NCBI RefSeq assembly: GCF_028368995.1
Contig: NZ_JAQNDL010000001.1
Location: 1,240,001-1,304,000 of the forward strand
Length of the DNA: 64,000 nucleotides
Source: Nannocystis bainbridge
GTDB taxonomy: Bacteria > Myxococcota_A > Polyangia > Nannocystales > Nannocystaceae
Direction of reading: 5' to 3'
A model generated the notes under the pieces. That model did not search any database and was not told the origin of the DNA. It saw only the letters and a program-made list of their open reading frames with translations. Positions within the stretch are counted from its first letter, which is position 1. Every line of letters starts with the position of its first letter. This document shows positions 33,805 through 42,034 of the stretch, piece by piece. The translations under genes were made by a program, and so were the position numbers.

Positions 33805-35637
33805 ATGCGTCTCTTATTGCAATCTTCGACCCTAAGCGCGGTGTTTACGATCGCGCCGTCCGTGCTGGCCGCTCCACCGCACATCAATTCACTGTCGTCA
33901 GCCTTCGTGGTCCACAACGGGCGCGTGCGGATCGCCGGCACCGATTTCGGCAAGGCGCCCGGGCTCGTCGCGGGCGCGAGCGTGGAGATCGGCGGGGTAC
34001 CGGTTGCGACCGCGCGCTGGGCGGAGACGGCGATCAGCGCGTACGTCACGGCCGACGTGCCGCTCGGGGACACGACGATTCGCGTGATCACGAGCGAGGG
34101 CGCGAGCGAGGCGGCGCCGCTGACGATCGAGCCGCTGCCGCCAGCCGACGGAAGAATCGCGTGGCGCTTCCAGGTCGACGGTATGGGGATTCAGCACCGC
34201 AGCGGGATCGGCCCTGATGGGACGGTGATCGCCGTCGACGCGCTGGGATTCGTTTATGCGCTCGGGCACGACGGGCTGTTGCGGTGGATCCACGACGGGC
34301 CGCGGCGGGCGGGTCACGAGCACGGCAGCGGCAGCGAGGGACCGGTGGCGGTCGGAGCCGACGGATCGAGCTACGTGGGGATCCAGCCGCTCGGTCCGGA
34401 CCTACACTTGCACGCGCTGGCGCCCGACGGGTCGCTGAAGTGGATCCTCAACGAGCCGTGGGCCCACACCGTGTCGGGGCCGGCGATCGGGCCCGAGGGC
34501 GACGTGTACTGGGCGGTGACGGCTGCGGGCGGTGGACTGCAGCGGATCAAGCCGTCAGGGGAGTTGGTGTGGGACCACGCCGGCCAGCCGAAGCTCGACG
34601 CGTCGTTTTACGAGCGCTCGCACGAGCTGGTGTTCGGGCCGTCGCGCCCGAACGGGCCGCTCGATCAGGCGTACTTCGCGGTGACGCTCGGCGATCTGTA
34701 TCAGGGGATGCCGACGCCGCCGTTCCTGTTTGGGTTCGACCTCGATGGCCAGCAGCGATTCGCCACCTACGTGCAATCACTGTCGGGCTCGTTCGGCCCG
34801 CGCGGCCAGGCGGCGGTGGGGCCCGACGGCCGGGTGTATCTCTCGAGTTGGGGGCTCCCCGAGGGCTGGGGCTTGCACGCGTACGAGCCCGGCGGCGGAT
34901 CGCGGGTGTGGTCGTATTATCCGGACCCCGGCAACGTGGTGTCGACGCCGGAGTTCGACGCGGACGGCAATGTGTACGTGATGCACGACGGGGCGTACTT
35001 GACGTCGCTCGACGCCGCGGGGTCGCTGCGCTGGGAGATCGGGATGGAGCCGGGATCGCGGCTGGGACCGTCGCTCAGCCCCGATGGTGGCACGCTCCTG
35101 ATCGACGGGATGGACAGTGCGCCCGACGGCGAGTTGGACGCCTACGACGCGGCGACGGGGACGCAGCTGTGGAAGATCCCGTTCCCGATCGAGAACGGTA
35201 CGTATCAGATGCCGAGCGCGCGGGCGCGGTTCACGGCCGACGGGACGCGGGCGTATGTCAGCACCGTGATTGGCGGACAGCCCGAGGAGGATGTGTACGG
35301 CTGGCTCTACGCGATCGACGTCGAGGAGGCGCCGCATCCTGGGGAAACGACGGGCGGCGAGGAGAGCGCGACCGGCGAGACCGCGACGAGCACGAGCGCG
35401 GGGGAGACGAGCGGCGAGATGCCGACGACTTCACCGGTGGAGGGTTCGACGGGCACCGGCACGGGCGAGGACGATGGCGGCGATGGCGGGTCCTCGGCCG
35501 GAGAGACGGGCGCGGAGGCGGATCCCGGGGCGGAGGGCTGCGGCTGCCGCAGCATGAACGGCAGCGGGGCGGGCTGGTTGCTTGCGCCGTTGTGGTGGAA
35601 GCTTCGCCGATGCTCGCGTCGCCGGCCCAACCGGTAG
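33805..35637 (+). CDS. Secreted beta-propeller protein with MYXO-CTERM-like anchor
   Basis: Exported protein of 610 residues. Signal peptide (LSAVFTIAPSVLAAPP, no lipobox), an IPT/TIG-like Ig domain (about 25-110), then a PQQ/WD-type propeller with recurring blades such as GPDGTVIAVDALGFVYALGH and GPDGRVYLSSWGLPEGWG (115-510). A Thr/Glu/Gly/Ser-rich linker (515-580) follows. The C-terminus has paired Cys (EGCGCRSMNG), a hydrophobic stretch (GAGWLLAPLWW) and an Arg cluster, the layout of MYXO-CTERM sorting tags. Start at 33805 rather than 27 codons earlier because the signal peptide begins there. Likely displayed on the outer surface; ligand unknown. Confidence 0.85.
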   Translation: MRLLLQSSTLSAVFTIAPSVLAAPPHINSLSSAFVVHNGRVRIAGTDFGKAPGLVAGASVEIGGVPVATARWAETAISAYVTADVPLGDTTIRVITSEGASEAAPLTIEPLPPADGRIAWRFQVDGMGIQHRSGIGPDGTVIAVDALGFVYALGHDGLLRWIHDGPRRAGHEHGSGSEGPVAVGADGSSYVGIQPLGPDLHLHALAPDGSLKWILNEPWAHTVSGPAIGPEGDVYWAVTAAGGGLQRIKPSGELVWDHAGQPKLDASFYERSHELVFGPSRPNGPLDQAYFAVTLGDLYQGMPTPPFLFGFDLDGQQRFATYVQSLSGSFGPRGQAAVGPDGRVYLSSWGLPEGWGLHAYEPGGGSRVWSYYPDPGNVVSTPEFDADGNVYVMHDGAYLTSLDAAGSLRWEIGMEPGSRLGPSLSPDGGTLLIDGMDSAPDGELDAYDAATGTQLWKIPFPIENGTYQMPSARARFTADGTRAYVSTVIGGQPEEDVYGWLYAIDVEEAPHPGETTGGEESATGETATSTSAGETSGEMPTTSPVEGSTGTGTGEDDGGDGGSSAGETGAEADPGAEGCGCRSMNGSGAGWLLAPLWWKLRRCSRRRPNR

Positions 35638-35639
35638 TA

Positions 35640-35653
35640 GGACCTTAAGGTCC
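35640..35653. terminator. Short palindrome between convergent genes
   Basis: GGACCTTAAGGTCC is a perfect 14-base palindrome three bases after the stop of the propeller gene and 23 bases before the convergent gene. It may contribute to termination or be a protein-binding site; it has no loop. Confidence 0.25.
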
Positions 35654-35675
35654 CATCTCGATGGTCTGCCACGGC

Positions 35676-36419
35676 TCACAGCTCGGGCCGCCTCACCAGC
35701 ACGGGGATCATCATCGGCACGCCGATGTGCATGTCCCGGGAGCAGGCCCAGACCTGCCCGCCCCGCTGGGCCCTGCGCTCCGCAGTCACCGGCGCCCACG
35801 TCTTCTTCGCCGCGTGGGGCAAGTTCGAGCCCTACTCCGCCAGCGACGCGCAAGCGGCTATACACGTCCGGCTCACCGTCACCGGCGAGGCCGGCGCGGA
35901 ACGCCGCGACCGCCTCGGCCTCGCGCCCGAGCGGCACGATCTGCTTGCCCCGCTGCAGATGCAGCAGCGCCAGCCGCGGCTCTGCAGTCAATGCCCTTTC
36001 GGACAGGTCGAGCTTCACCTCGGGCGCCATCGGCCCGTCCTGCAGCGCATGTGCGACGAGGAAGATCTCGTGGGCAACGGCCCCGGCCGCGAGCTGACCC
36101 GCGAGCCAGCGATCGGAGCGGCAGTGGAACCATCCGGGCGCCAGACTCTCGACTTCCGCGTAGGCGGCTTCCGCTTCGGCATAGCGCCGCAGGTGGAGCA
36201 GGGTGAAGGCGGCCTGGTAACGACAGTGCGGATCGTGGCGATCGGCGGCCGCAGCCCGCTCGAAGTGAGCGAGGGCCTCGGCGTGTTCGCCCTCGCCGCC
36301 GCAGGCCTCTCCCGCCCCGGTGGCCTCGGGCTCGAAGCCCGGGACCAACATCCTCGCCGTCGACACCGACGCGCTGCAGGCGAGCCGAACATCACGGCGA
36401 CGAGAGTGACGGTGAGCAT
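35676..36419 (-). pseudogene. Frameshifted TPR lipoprotein gene
   Basis: Three frames join into one plausible protein of about 245 residues. The start MLTVTLVAVMFG at 36419 continues in another frame as LACSASVSTARM, which together give a signal peptide with lipobox. TPR repeats follow (AEALAHFERAAAADRHDPHC, AEAEAAYAEVESLAPGWFH, LALLHLQRGKQIVPLGREAE). Near 35850 the frame shifts again to NLPHAAKKTWAPVTAERRAQ and VPMMIPVLVRRPEL with a stop at 35676. Two frameshifts suggest a recent pseudogene or sequencing errors. Similar TPR lipoproteins are common in the group. Confidence 0.6.
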
Positions 36420-36462
36420 GCCCGAAAGGTGACGCGATACCGCGCCAGATCGAGCGGCGACC

Positions 36463-37218
36463 TCACCAGGGGATCGGGCCGTCGTCGTTGGAGAACGTAC
36501 CTGTCGGTCCGTCCGGCCCGAGCAGCGCCAGCCGCACCGGCTCGCGCGCGCCCTCGACGACGCTCCGCGGCCCGCTGTGAGCGTTGAGATCGGTCGCCGT
36601 GTAGCCGGGGCACGCGGCGTTGACCTTGATCGGGGTGTCGGCGAGCTCCTGCGCGAACGCGATGGTCACGGCATTGAGCGCGCTCTTCGACGGGCCGTAG
36701 GCGACACCGCCGACGCCGCGGAACGGATATGCGGGATCGCTGATCGAGGTCAGCGAGCCGATGCCGCTCGACACGTTGACGATCCGCCCCGCCGGCGCCG
36801 CGCGGAGCAGCGGCAGCATCGCCTGCGTCACGGCGATGACGCCGAAGACGTTGGTCTCGAACACCGCCCGGACGTCCGCCAGCGAGGCCACGCTCGGCGC
36901 CCCGCTGCGGGTGATGGCGGCGAGCGACGCGTCTCCGGCCGCGCCGCCATGGGCGATGCCAGCGTTGTTGACGAGGACGTCGAGCCGCCCGAGCTCGCGC
37001 TGGATCCACGCGGCGGCGGTTGCGATCGTGGCGGCATCGGTGACGTCGAGCACGAGCGAGCGGGCGTCGCCGGTGATCTGTTTCGCCGCGGCCTCGCCGC
37101 GCGCGCGGTCGCGGGCGCCGACGAGCACCGTGTAGCCGCGCGCCGCGAGCTCCCTGGCGATCTGAAGGCCGATACCTTTGTTGGCCCCGGTGACCAGGGC
37201 GACGAATTTGTCATGCAT
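36463..37218 (-). CDS. Short-chain dehydrogenase/reductase
   Basis: NAD(P)-dependent oxidoreductase, 251 residues, standard SDR length. Cofactor motif VTGANKGIGLQIA (TGxxxGIG), LVNNAG, catalytic Ser in IVNVSSGIGSL and the YxxxK motif in YGPSKSALN, then VNAACPGYTATDLN. The start at 37218 gives MHDKFVALVTGANKG directly before the Rossmann fold. It is divergent from an AraC-family gene across 102 bases, a common arrangement in which the regulator controls the enzyme. Substrate unknown; plant-type carbonyl-reductase-like SDRs look most similar. Confidence 0.92.
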   Translation of the reverse strand: MHDKFVALVTGANKGIGLQIARELAARGYTVLVGARDRARGEAAAKQITGDARSLVLDVTDAATIATAAAWIQRELGRLDVLVNNAGIAHGGAAGDASLAAITRSGAPSVASLADVRAVFETNVFGVIAVTQAMLPLLRAAPAGRIVNVSSGIGSLTSISDPAYPFRGVGGVAYGPSKSALNAVTIAFAQELADTPIKVNAACPGYTATDLNAHSGPRSVVEGAREPVRLALLGPDGPTGTFSNDDGPIPW

Positions 37219-37320
37219 GGCCCCGTGATAGCGATCGCCAGCGGCGCTGCCTTGGTGATCCTTGGCACGGAGACGCCTCCGCCAAGAATGCCCAAGCCGC
37301 CCCGGCGCGCTCGCCCTATC
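37219..37320. promoter_or_regulatory. SDR/AraC divergent promoter
   Basis: Short 102-base spacer between divergent genes, expected to contain both promoters and an operator for the AraC-type protein. No confident repeat was identified. Confidence 0.4.
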
Positions 37321-38088
37321 ATGAAGCGCGTGGCGATCCGCACCGACATCCTCGCGGTCTCCGTGCCCGGTCTACGGGCAGTGCGCTGGTCCACCGACGA
37401 GCTCCATGCGGGGATGAAGGAGACGTACTCGATCGCGCGCGTCGAAACCGGCCGCTCGGAGTGGTGGTGCGGCGGCAAGGTGTGGCGCTGCGAGCCAGGC
37501 TCGTTGCAGCTCGCCGGGCCCGGGCAGGTCCATCGCGACGTCTCGCGTGACGGCCCGAGCACGGCCCAGATCGTCTCGTTTGCGGCCTCCACTGTCGAAA
37601 GCGCGATCGGCCCGGTCCGGGTACGTCCGCAGCTCACCGCCGACGATGCCCGCGGCGCCGCGTTCCAGCGCCTTCACGACGCCGTCCACGCCCGCGCCGA
37701 TCGCCTCGAGCTGGAGGTCGCGGTCGCCGAGGGGATCGCCGCGCTCGCGTCGATCGGCGACGCGACGTTCGAACACACGCGACCGGTCCGGCGATCGCTC
37801 GAGCTGTTGCGCGAGCGACTCGCCGATCCCGTCACGCTCGACGATCTCGCCGCGTACGCCGGCCTCGACAAGTTCCACCTGTGCCGGGCGTTCCGTTCGC
37901 AGGTCGGGATGCCACCACACGCCTATTTTACGCGGCTGCGGATCTTGCGGGCCAAGCAGCTGTTGGCCGCCGGGGTGAAGCCTCGTGACATCGCCCCGCA
38001 GGTCGGGCTGTACGACCAGAGCCAGCTCAATCGGCACTTCCGCCGCATCGTCGGCACGACCCCGGGCCAGTACGCGCGCGGCCTCTGA
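37321..38088 (+). CDS. AraC-family transcriptional regulator
   Basis: Regulator of 255 residues. The N-terminal part (residues about 10-105) resembles the AraC-type cupin sensor (YSIARVETGRSEWWCGG, LQLAGPGQVHRDV). Two C-terminal HTH units follow: VTLDDLAAYAGLDKFHLCRA and RDIAPQVGLYDQSQLNRHFR, ending FRRIVGTTPGQYARGL. The ATG at 37321 is preferred over much longer upstream extensions, which overlap the divergent SDR gene. Likely regulates the SDR gene. Confidence 0.92.
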   Translation: MKRVAIRTDILAVSVPGLRAVRWSTDELHAGMKETYSIARVETGRSEWWCGGKVWRCEPGSLQLAGPGQVHRDVSRDGPSTAQIVSFAASTVESAIGPVRVRPQLTADDARGAAFQRLHDAVHARADRLELEVAVAEGIAALASIGDATFEHTRPVRRSLELLRERLADPVTLDDLAAYAGLDKFHLCRAFRSQVGMPPHAYFTRLRILRAKQLLAAGVKPRDIAPQVGLYDQSQLNRHFRRIVGTTPGQYARGL

Positions 38089-38188
38089 CGCACAGGTCGA
38101 GACGGCCGAGCGCGACGCCACAGCGTGAGGTCCGACAGCCGCGGCCGAGCGCGGGACCATCCGAAATCTGGGGGTAGGAGGAAGGGTC

Positions 38189-38620
38189 ATGATCACTGCT
38201 GCGTTCGTGCGCGAGTACAAGCCTCGCGCGATGAAGTCACGTGCGACGCGCTCCCCGGGTTCATTCTGCGGGTTCTGCTCACCGGGAAGAAGGTTGCGCT
38301 GATCCGCTACCGCATCGACGGGAAGGACCGCCGGGTCAAGATCGGGCTGCTCGGGCCCGCACTGTCGATCGACGAGGGCGCAGCGGCGTGCTGCCGTCAT
38401 GCTCGCTGACGTCACAGCCGACGCGAGCGACGATGAGCCGCCGGTCCCGCGGGCCGCGGGCAGGGCCGCGCGAGTGAAACAGGTGGAATCGGCGTCGTTC
38501 AGATCGTCACGCTCCGCCAGCTCGCCGAGCGTGCGCTGCTTCCAGACCCGGCGGGGGCGCCGCTGCGGAGCCGCGAAGACGGCGCCTCCGCCTCGGCAGC
38601 GCGGCCAGACCGCTCCCTAG
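38189..38620 (+). pseudogene. Tyrosine-recombinase (integrase) N-terminal remnant
   Basis: The ATG at 38189 has GGAGGA 8 bases upstream and reads MITAAFVREYKPRAMK, then the frame changes to EVTCDALPGFILRVLLTGKK and YRIDGKDRRVKIGLLGPALS, the Arm-DNA-binding domain typical of phage-type integrases. A further shift gives MLADVTADASDDE and later IVTLRQLAERALLPDPAGAP. The catalytic domain with the Arg/His/Tyr residues is absent. At least two frameshifts and a deletion make it non-functional. Confidence 0.65.
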
Positions 38621-38623
38621 CGC

Positions 38624-38658
38624 AAGAGTCTGTCACAGGTCGGGCCTGTGACAGACTC
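38624..38658. repeat. Perfect 15-bp stem-loop after integrase remnant
   Basis: AGAGTCTGTCACAGG-TCGGG-CCTGTGACAGACTCT forms a perfect 15-bp stem with a 5-base loop. There is no T-run, so it may be a Rho-dependent terminator, a recombination site or a transposon end rather than an intrinsic terminator. Confidence 0.75.
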
Positions 38659-39043
38659 TGGGACGAAACCTGACCGGAGCAGATGAGCGCAGAACAAACC
38701 GAGCATCTTCAACCCCGCGCGCATTTTCGAGAATTCAGGGCTGCGCTGTTTCTGGCGCGGGGTTTGCTGATGTTTAGAACTTGTTCCACAGCTACCAGTT
38801 GCTCTTCGAGAGGCCTATGCAGTGTGCGTTCAGCATCACCGCATCACCGCCGAACGTCGGTAAGCCGTGGAAACCACAAATCAGCCACCGCAGTTTTGCG
38901 GCTTTGCCAAACTTTTGCCAAAACCCGGGCCAATCCGGGTCGCACCGGTCCAGACCGGGAAATCCAGAACCCCTCAGAACGCCCGAATTCGTGGGATTAC
39001 GACCCGGTCGGGGTCTGGGCGGGCGGCCTGAGGGGCCTGGGGA
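38659..39043. other. Intergenic, composite non-coding
   Basis: 385 bases with AT-richer patches and short inverted repeats (for example GGTCGCACCGGTCCAGACCGG region near 38940-38960). No gene recognised. The right border is the point at which the truncated GH44 gene begins. Confidence 0.4.
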
Positions 39044-39823
39044 TTGTTCCTCTCCTATTATTTGCAGGCCATGGCCGACGCCGAGGCGCAGGAGGGGCAC
39101 CGCATCGTCGACGTGCTCGACCTCCACTGGTACACCGAGGTCTACGCCGACGGCCAGCGCATCACCGGCGACGACAACTCGCCCGCCTCCGTCGAAGCCC
39201 GCGTGCAGGCCCCGCGCTCGCTGTGGGACGACACGTTCCACGAGGACAGCTGGATCGCCAACGACGTCCTCCAGGGCCCCGTGCGCCTGCTGCCGTGGCT
39301 CAGGGAGCGCATCGACGAGCACTACCCCGGCACCGGCCTCGGCTTCACCGAGTACAACTACGGCGGCGGCGGCCACATCTCCGGCGCCATCGCCCAGGCC
39401 GACGTGCTCGGCATCTTCGGCCGCGAGGCCGTGACGATGGCCGCCTACTGGGCCCTGACCGATCAGACCTCGATGATCTGGGCCGCCTTCCGCGCCTTTA
39501 CCAGCTACGACGGCCAGGGCGGCAAGTTCGGCGACACCTCGATCCACGCCGCGACCTCCGACGTCGCCGCCACCAGCGTCTACGCCAGCACCGACGTCGC
39601 CGACCCCGCGCGCACCGTGATCGTCGCCATCAACAAGACCGCCGGGCCGCTGACCGCCGCGGTCAGCCTGGCCGCCTACGCCAACTACTCGAAGGTCGCC
39701 GTGTGGCAGCTGACCGGCCCGCAGCCGGAGTTGGTCGCCGGGGCCGATCTCTCACTGGCCGCCACCAACGCGCTCCTCTACGCGATGCCGGCTTACAGCG
39801 TCAGCGTGCTCGTCCCGCAGTGA
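39044..39823 (+). pseudogene. Glycoside hydrolase family 44, C-terminal half only
   Basis: 259 codons matching the second half of GH44 endoglucanase/mannanase-type enzymes: FLSYYLQAMADAEAQEGHRI, DVLDLHWYTEVYAD, and GLGFTEYNYGGGGHISGAIA, whose Glu in TEYN is the expected nucleophile. The N-terminal half of the barrel with the acid/base Glu and any signal peptide is missing, and homology begins abruptly at about 39044. The C-terminal beta-domain (AANYSKVAVWQLTG-like) is complete to the stop. Probably inactive; the original enzyme was a secreted polysaccharidase. Confidence 0.72.
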
Positions 39824-39893
39824 GCGTGCGTGCGGCGTGCTCGGCGACCTCGTCGCCGGTCACGCCTCACACCGTGGCGCCGCCGGCTTCGAT
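39804..39893 (+). repeat. Repeat shared with 60684-60770
   Basis: GCGTCAGCGTGCTCGTCCCGCA (last codons of the GH44 gene) and, about 25 bases on, GACCTCGTCGCCGGTCACGCCTCAC recur in the same order and spacing at 60684-60770. See finding. Confidence 0.8.
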
Positions 39894-39911
39894 GATCGTC
39901 CGATACTGACA

Positions 39912-40103
39912 TTATCGAGGTACCGCCATCGGCGAGTCCGCGTGGCGGGGAACAGCCTGGCCACGCTCCGGGCACGTCGTCGGCATATCAGGGTCGTGCT
40001 CGACGATGACGATCTGCCCCTGCCCGAGCTGCCTCTTCACCGCGGCAACTCGCCAGGGAGCCTCGATACCGAGAATGCGGACGTAGAGTTCGGTCTATGC
40101 CAT
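39912..40103 (-). mobile_element. ISL3-family transposase N-terminal remnant
   Basis: From an ATG at 40103 the minus strand reads TELYVRILGIEAPWRVAAVK, then QIVIVEHDPDMPTTCPERGQ and AVPRHADSP before a TAA at 39912. This matches the N-terminal zinc-binding part of ISL3 transposases (LGI..PWRV...CPECG). The third codon is TAG where Gln (CAG) is expected, the second zinc Cys is Arg, and the catalytic domain is missing. Confidence 0.7.
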
Positions 40104-40227
40104 GAGGATGACCGTGGATCGCCTCGTTGCTCGGCCGCGCCACGGTGCCGGCCGGCGAGCGGTCCGCGGTGTCGCCCTGGGGCGACCCGGAGACCGTACG
40201 CCTTGCCGACGCCGCGGCGCGGCGCGC

Positions 40228-41634
40228 TCACGCCAGACTCAAGGTCCAGCGCTGGCCGGCGCTGCCATTCCAGGCGCGCTGGACCAGCACGGCGCCGTCG
40301 GTCGATTCGCCGTTCTGCGCGTCCATCACCTTTCCGGAGAGCTTGCTCTGGACCCGGACGGTGCCGTCGTCGTTGGCGATCAACTGCCACAGCTGGTTGT
40401 TGCCGCCGTGCCACCGAAACTGCTGGATCTCGGCGCCGTCGGCCTGCGAAGCCCCGGACACGTCGAGGGACAGACCGCTGTGCTTCACCATGAGCCGGAA
40501 GCACCCTCCGCCCTGGTAGCTCAGCTCCCATTTCTGGTTGCCGCCGCCCCTGTAGGGCCACTGAATGACCCTGGTGCCCTGCGCCGTGGCTCCTCCGTTG
40601 ACGTCGAGCGACTTGTCGAACTTGTTGACGAGCTTGTAGACCCCGTCGGCCGGCAGGCTCGGCTCCCCGGGCTTCTCGGGCTGGAACTCGGCCATGACGT
40701 TGAAGAACGCCACCTGGTTGTACACGCCGGTCTTGACGACCTCCTGCGTCGTCCCGTCGTCGTACGTCACGTCGTAGATCGCGCGGAACGGCACGTCGAG
40801 CTTGGCGTGCTGCATGAGCACGGAGGCCGTCACCCCCGAGTTCGCCGGCACCTTGACCGGCGAGTCCAGCGTGACCGTCTCGCTGGTCTCCTCCGTCCGG
40901 CCGAAGGTGATCGACGTCGTCACCTTGGCCCCGAGCGTGACCGTGGTCGTCACGGCCAGCAGCTGTACCTTGGTCTCATAGATGGCGTTCAGCTCCAACG
41001 CCGCGGACGCGCTGTACGTCTCGGTCCTCGTCTTCGACGTCGCGTAGGTGAAACGCAGCTCCTGCTCCGTGGCGGTGTTGTTCACGAGGCGCGTGCGATA
41101 CGCGATGACCGGCGGCATCTGAACCAGGGCGGCCTGGTCCAGCAAGAACTGGATGTTCTTCAGCACGACCTCGCGGTTCGCCGAGGCGAAGCGCCACAGC
41201 TCGTTGTCGGAGCCGCCGTCCCAGTGCCACGAGACGCACCGGGAGCCGCTGACGTACGGGCCGTCCCCGAAGATGTTGATCTTCTGCTCCCACTCCTGCA
41301 CCGACACCACGGCGTTGTACTGCCCGCCCACGTTGTCGTTCTGCCAGACGGCGAGATCGTCGCTCCCGATCCTGCCGATCGGCACCAGCTGCAACCCGGC
41401 GCCGTTGTCCGCCGAGGCCCGCGCCACGCACGTCCCGGTCGCCTTGTTCACCAGCCCGAACACTCCCGCGTTGCTGGCCTGGCGCGGCCGCTTCTCCCAC
41501 ATCTGTCGCTCGTCCTGGTACGAGTGGGTCGTCACCACGACGTCACTCCCGCTCGACGATGCGCTCAACGCCAGGGCGGCGTTCCCGGGACCACGAGCCT
41601 TGGAAATGATGAAGAAATACTCCACTGCAGACAT
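40228..41634 (-). CDS. Aerolysin-type pore-forming toxin with ricin-B lectin domains
   Basis: Protein of 468 residues with no signal peptide. Residues about 5-150 form a beta-trefoil-like lectin (VNKATGTCVARAS, DNELWRF). Residues 150-325 match an aerolysin/ETX-MTX2 pore-forming module: a Ser/Thr-rich amphipathic stretch (TYATSKTRTETYSASAALEL, TTTVTLGAKVTTSITFGRTE, VKVPANSGVTASVLM). Residues 335-468 are a C-terminal ricin-B trefoil with QxW motifs (NQKWEL, NQLWQL, QRWTLSL). The start at 41634 has GAGGAG 6 bases upstream. Lectin-targeted pore formers lyse target cells by binding surface glycans. Divergent from a sigma-54 activator/kinase operon. Confidence 0.82.
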   Translation of the reverse strand: MSAVEYFFIISKARGPGNAALALSASSSGSDVVVTTHSYQDERQMWEKRPRQASNAGVFGLVNKATGTCVARASADNGAGLQLVPIGRIGSDDLAVWQNDNVGGQYNAVVSVQEWEQKINIFGDGPYVSGSRCVSWHWDGGSDNELWRFASANREVVLKNIQFLLDQAALVQMPPVIAYRTRLVNNTATEQELRFTYATSKTRTETYSASAALELNAIYETKVQLLAVTTTVTLGAKVTTSITFGRTEETSETVTLDSPVKVPANSGVTASVLMQHAKLDVPFRAIYDVTYDDGTTQEVVKTGVYNQVAFFNVMAEFQPEKPGEPSLPADGVYKLVNKFDKSLDVNGGATAQGTRVIQWPYRGGGNQKWELSYQGGGCFRLMVKHSGLSLDVSGASQADGAEIQQFRWHGGNNQLWQLIANDDGTVRVQSKLSGKVMDAQNGESTDGAVLVQRAWNGSAGQRWTLSLA

Positions 41635-42034
41635 TTTCACTCCTCTTTCGGATCGATCGGACCGCTCGCCGAGCCCCGCGCGATGCTGGGCCCCGAGCGT
41701 CATTTCAAGCCACAATGCGTCAAAGATCAGGATCGCCGGGCGAAGCGCTCTCGCATGATTCGGCCGCGCAGCTCGCTCTCATGGCACCCAGCGTCCGCGC
41801 CGAGGCCCATGATTCCGCTCCGGCGCGCGCCCCCGCGAGATGTCGAATTGCACGCAGTCTCGCCCGGCATTTCGCTTCGTCGCCAGCATTCAGCAAGCGA
41901 CGTGCCACGCGTCGATGCGGCGGCGCCTCGGCTTCCAGCGGGCCCTGCACGCGCGTTTGTGGCCTCGGACGCTCACTGAACGTTCAACGGGCCGCGCTTG
42001 AACGGCCCGGGACGATGCCGTACGCTCGCGGCCC
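41635..42034. promoter_or_regulatory. Divergent upstream region of toxin and activator operon
   Basis: 400 bases separating the toxin gene from the sigma-54 activator gene. It must carry promoters for both. A small inverted repeat (GGGCCGCGC-TTGAA-CGGCCC, about 41990-42010) lies close to the activator start. I did not find a convincing -24/-12 element by eye. Confidence 0.4.
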
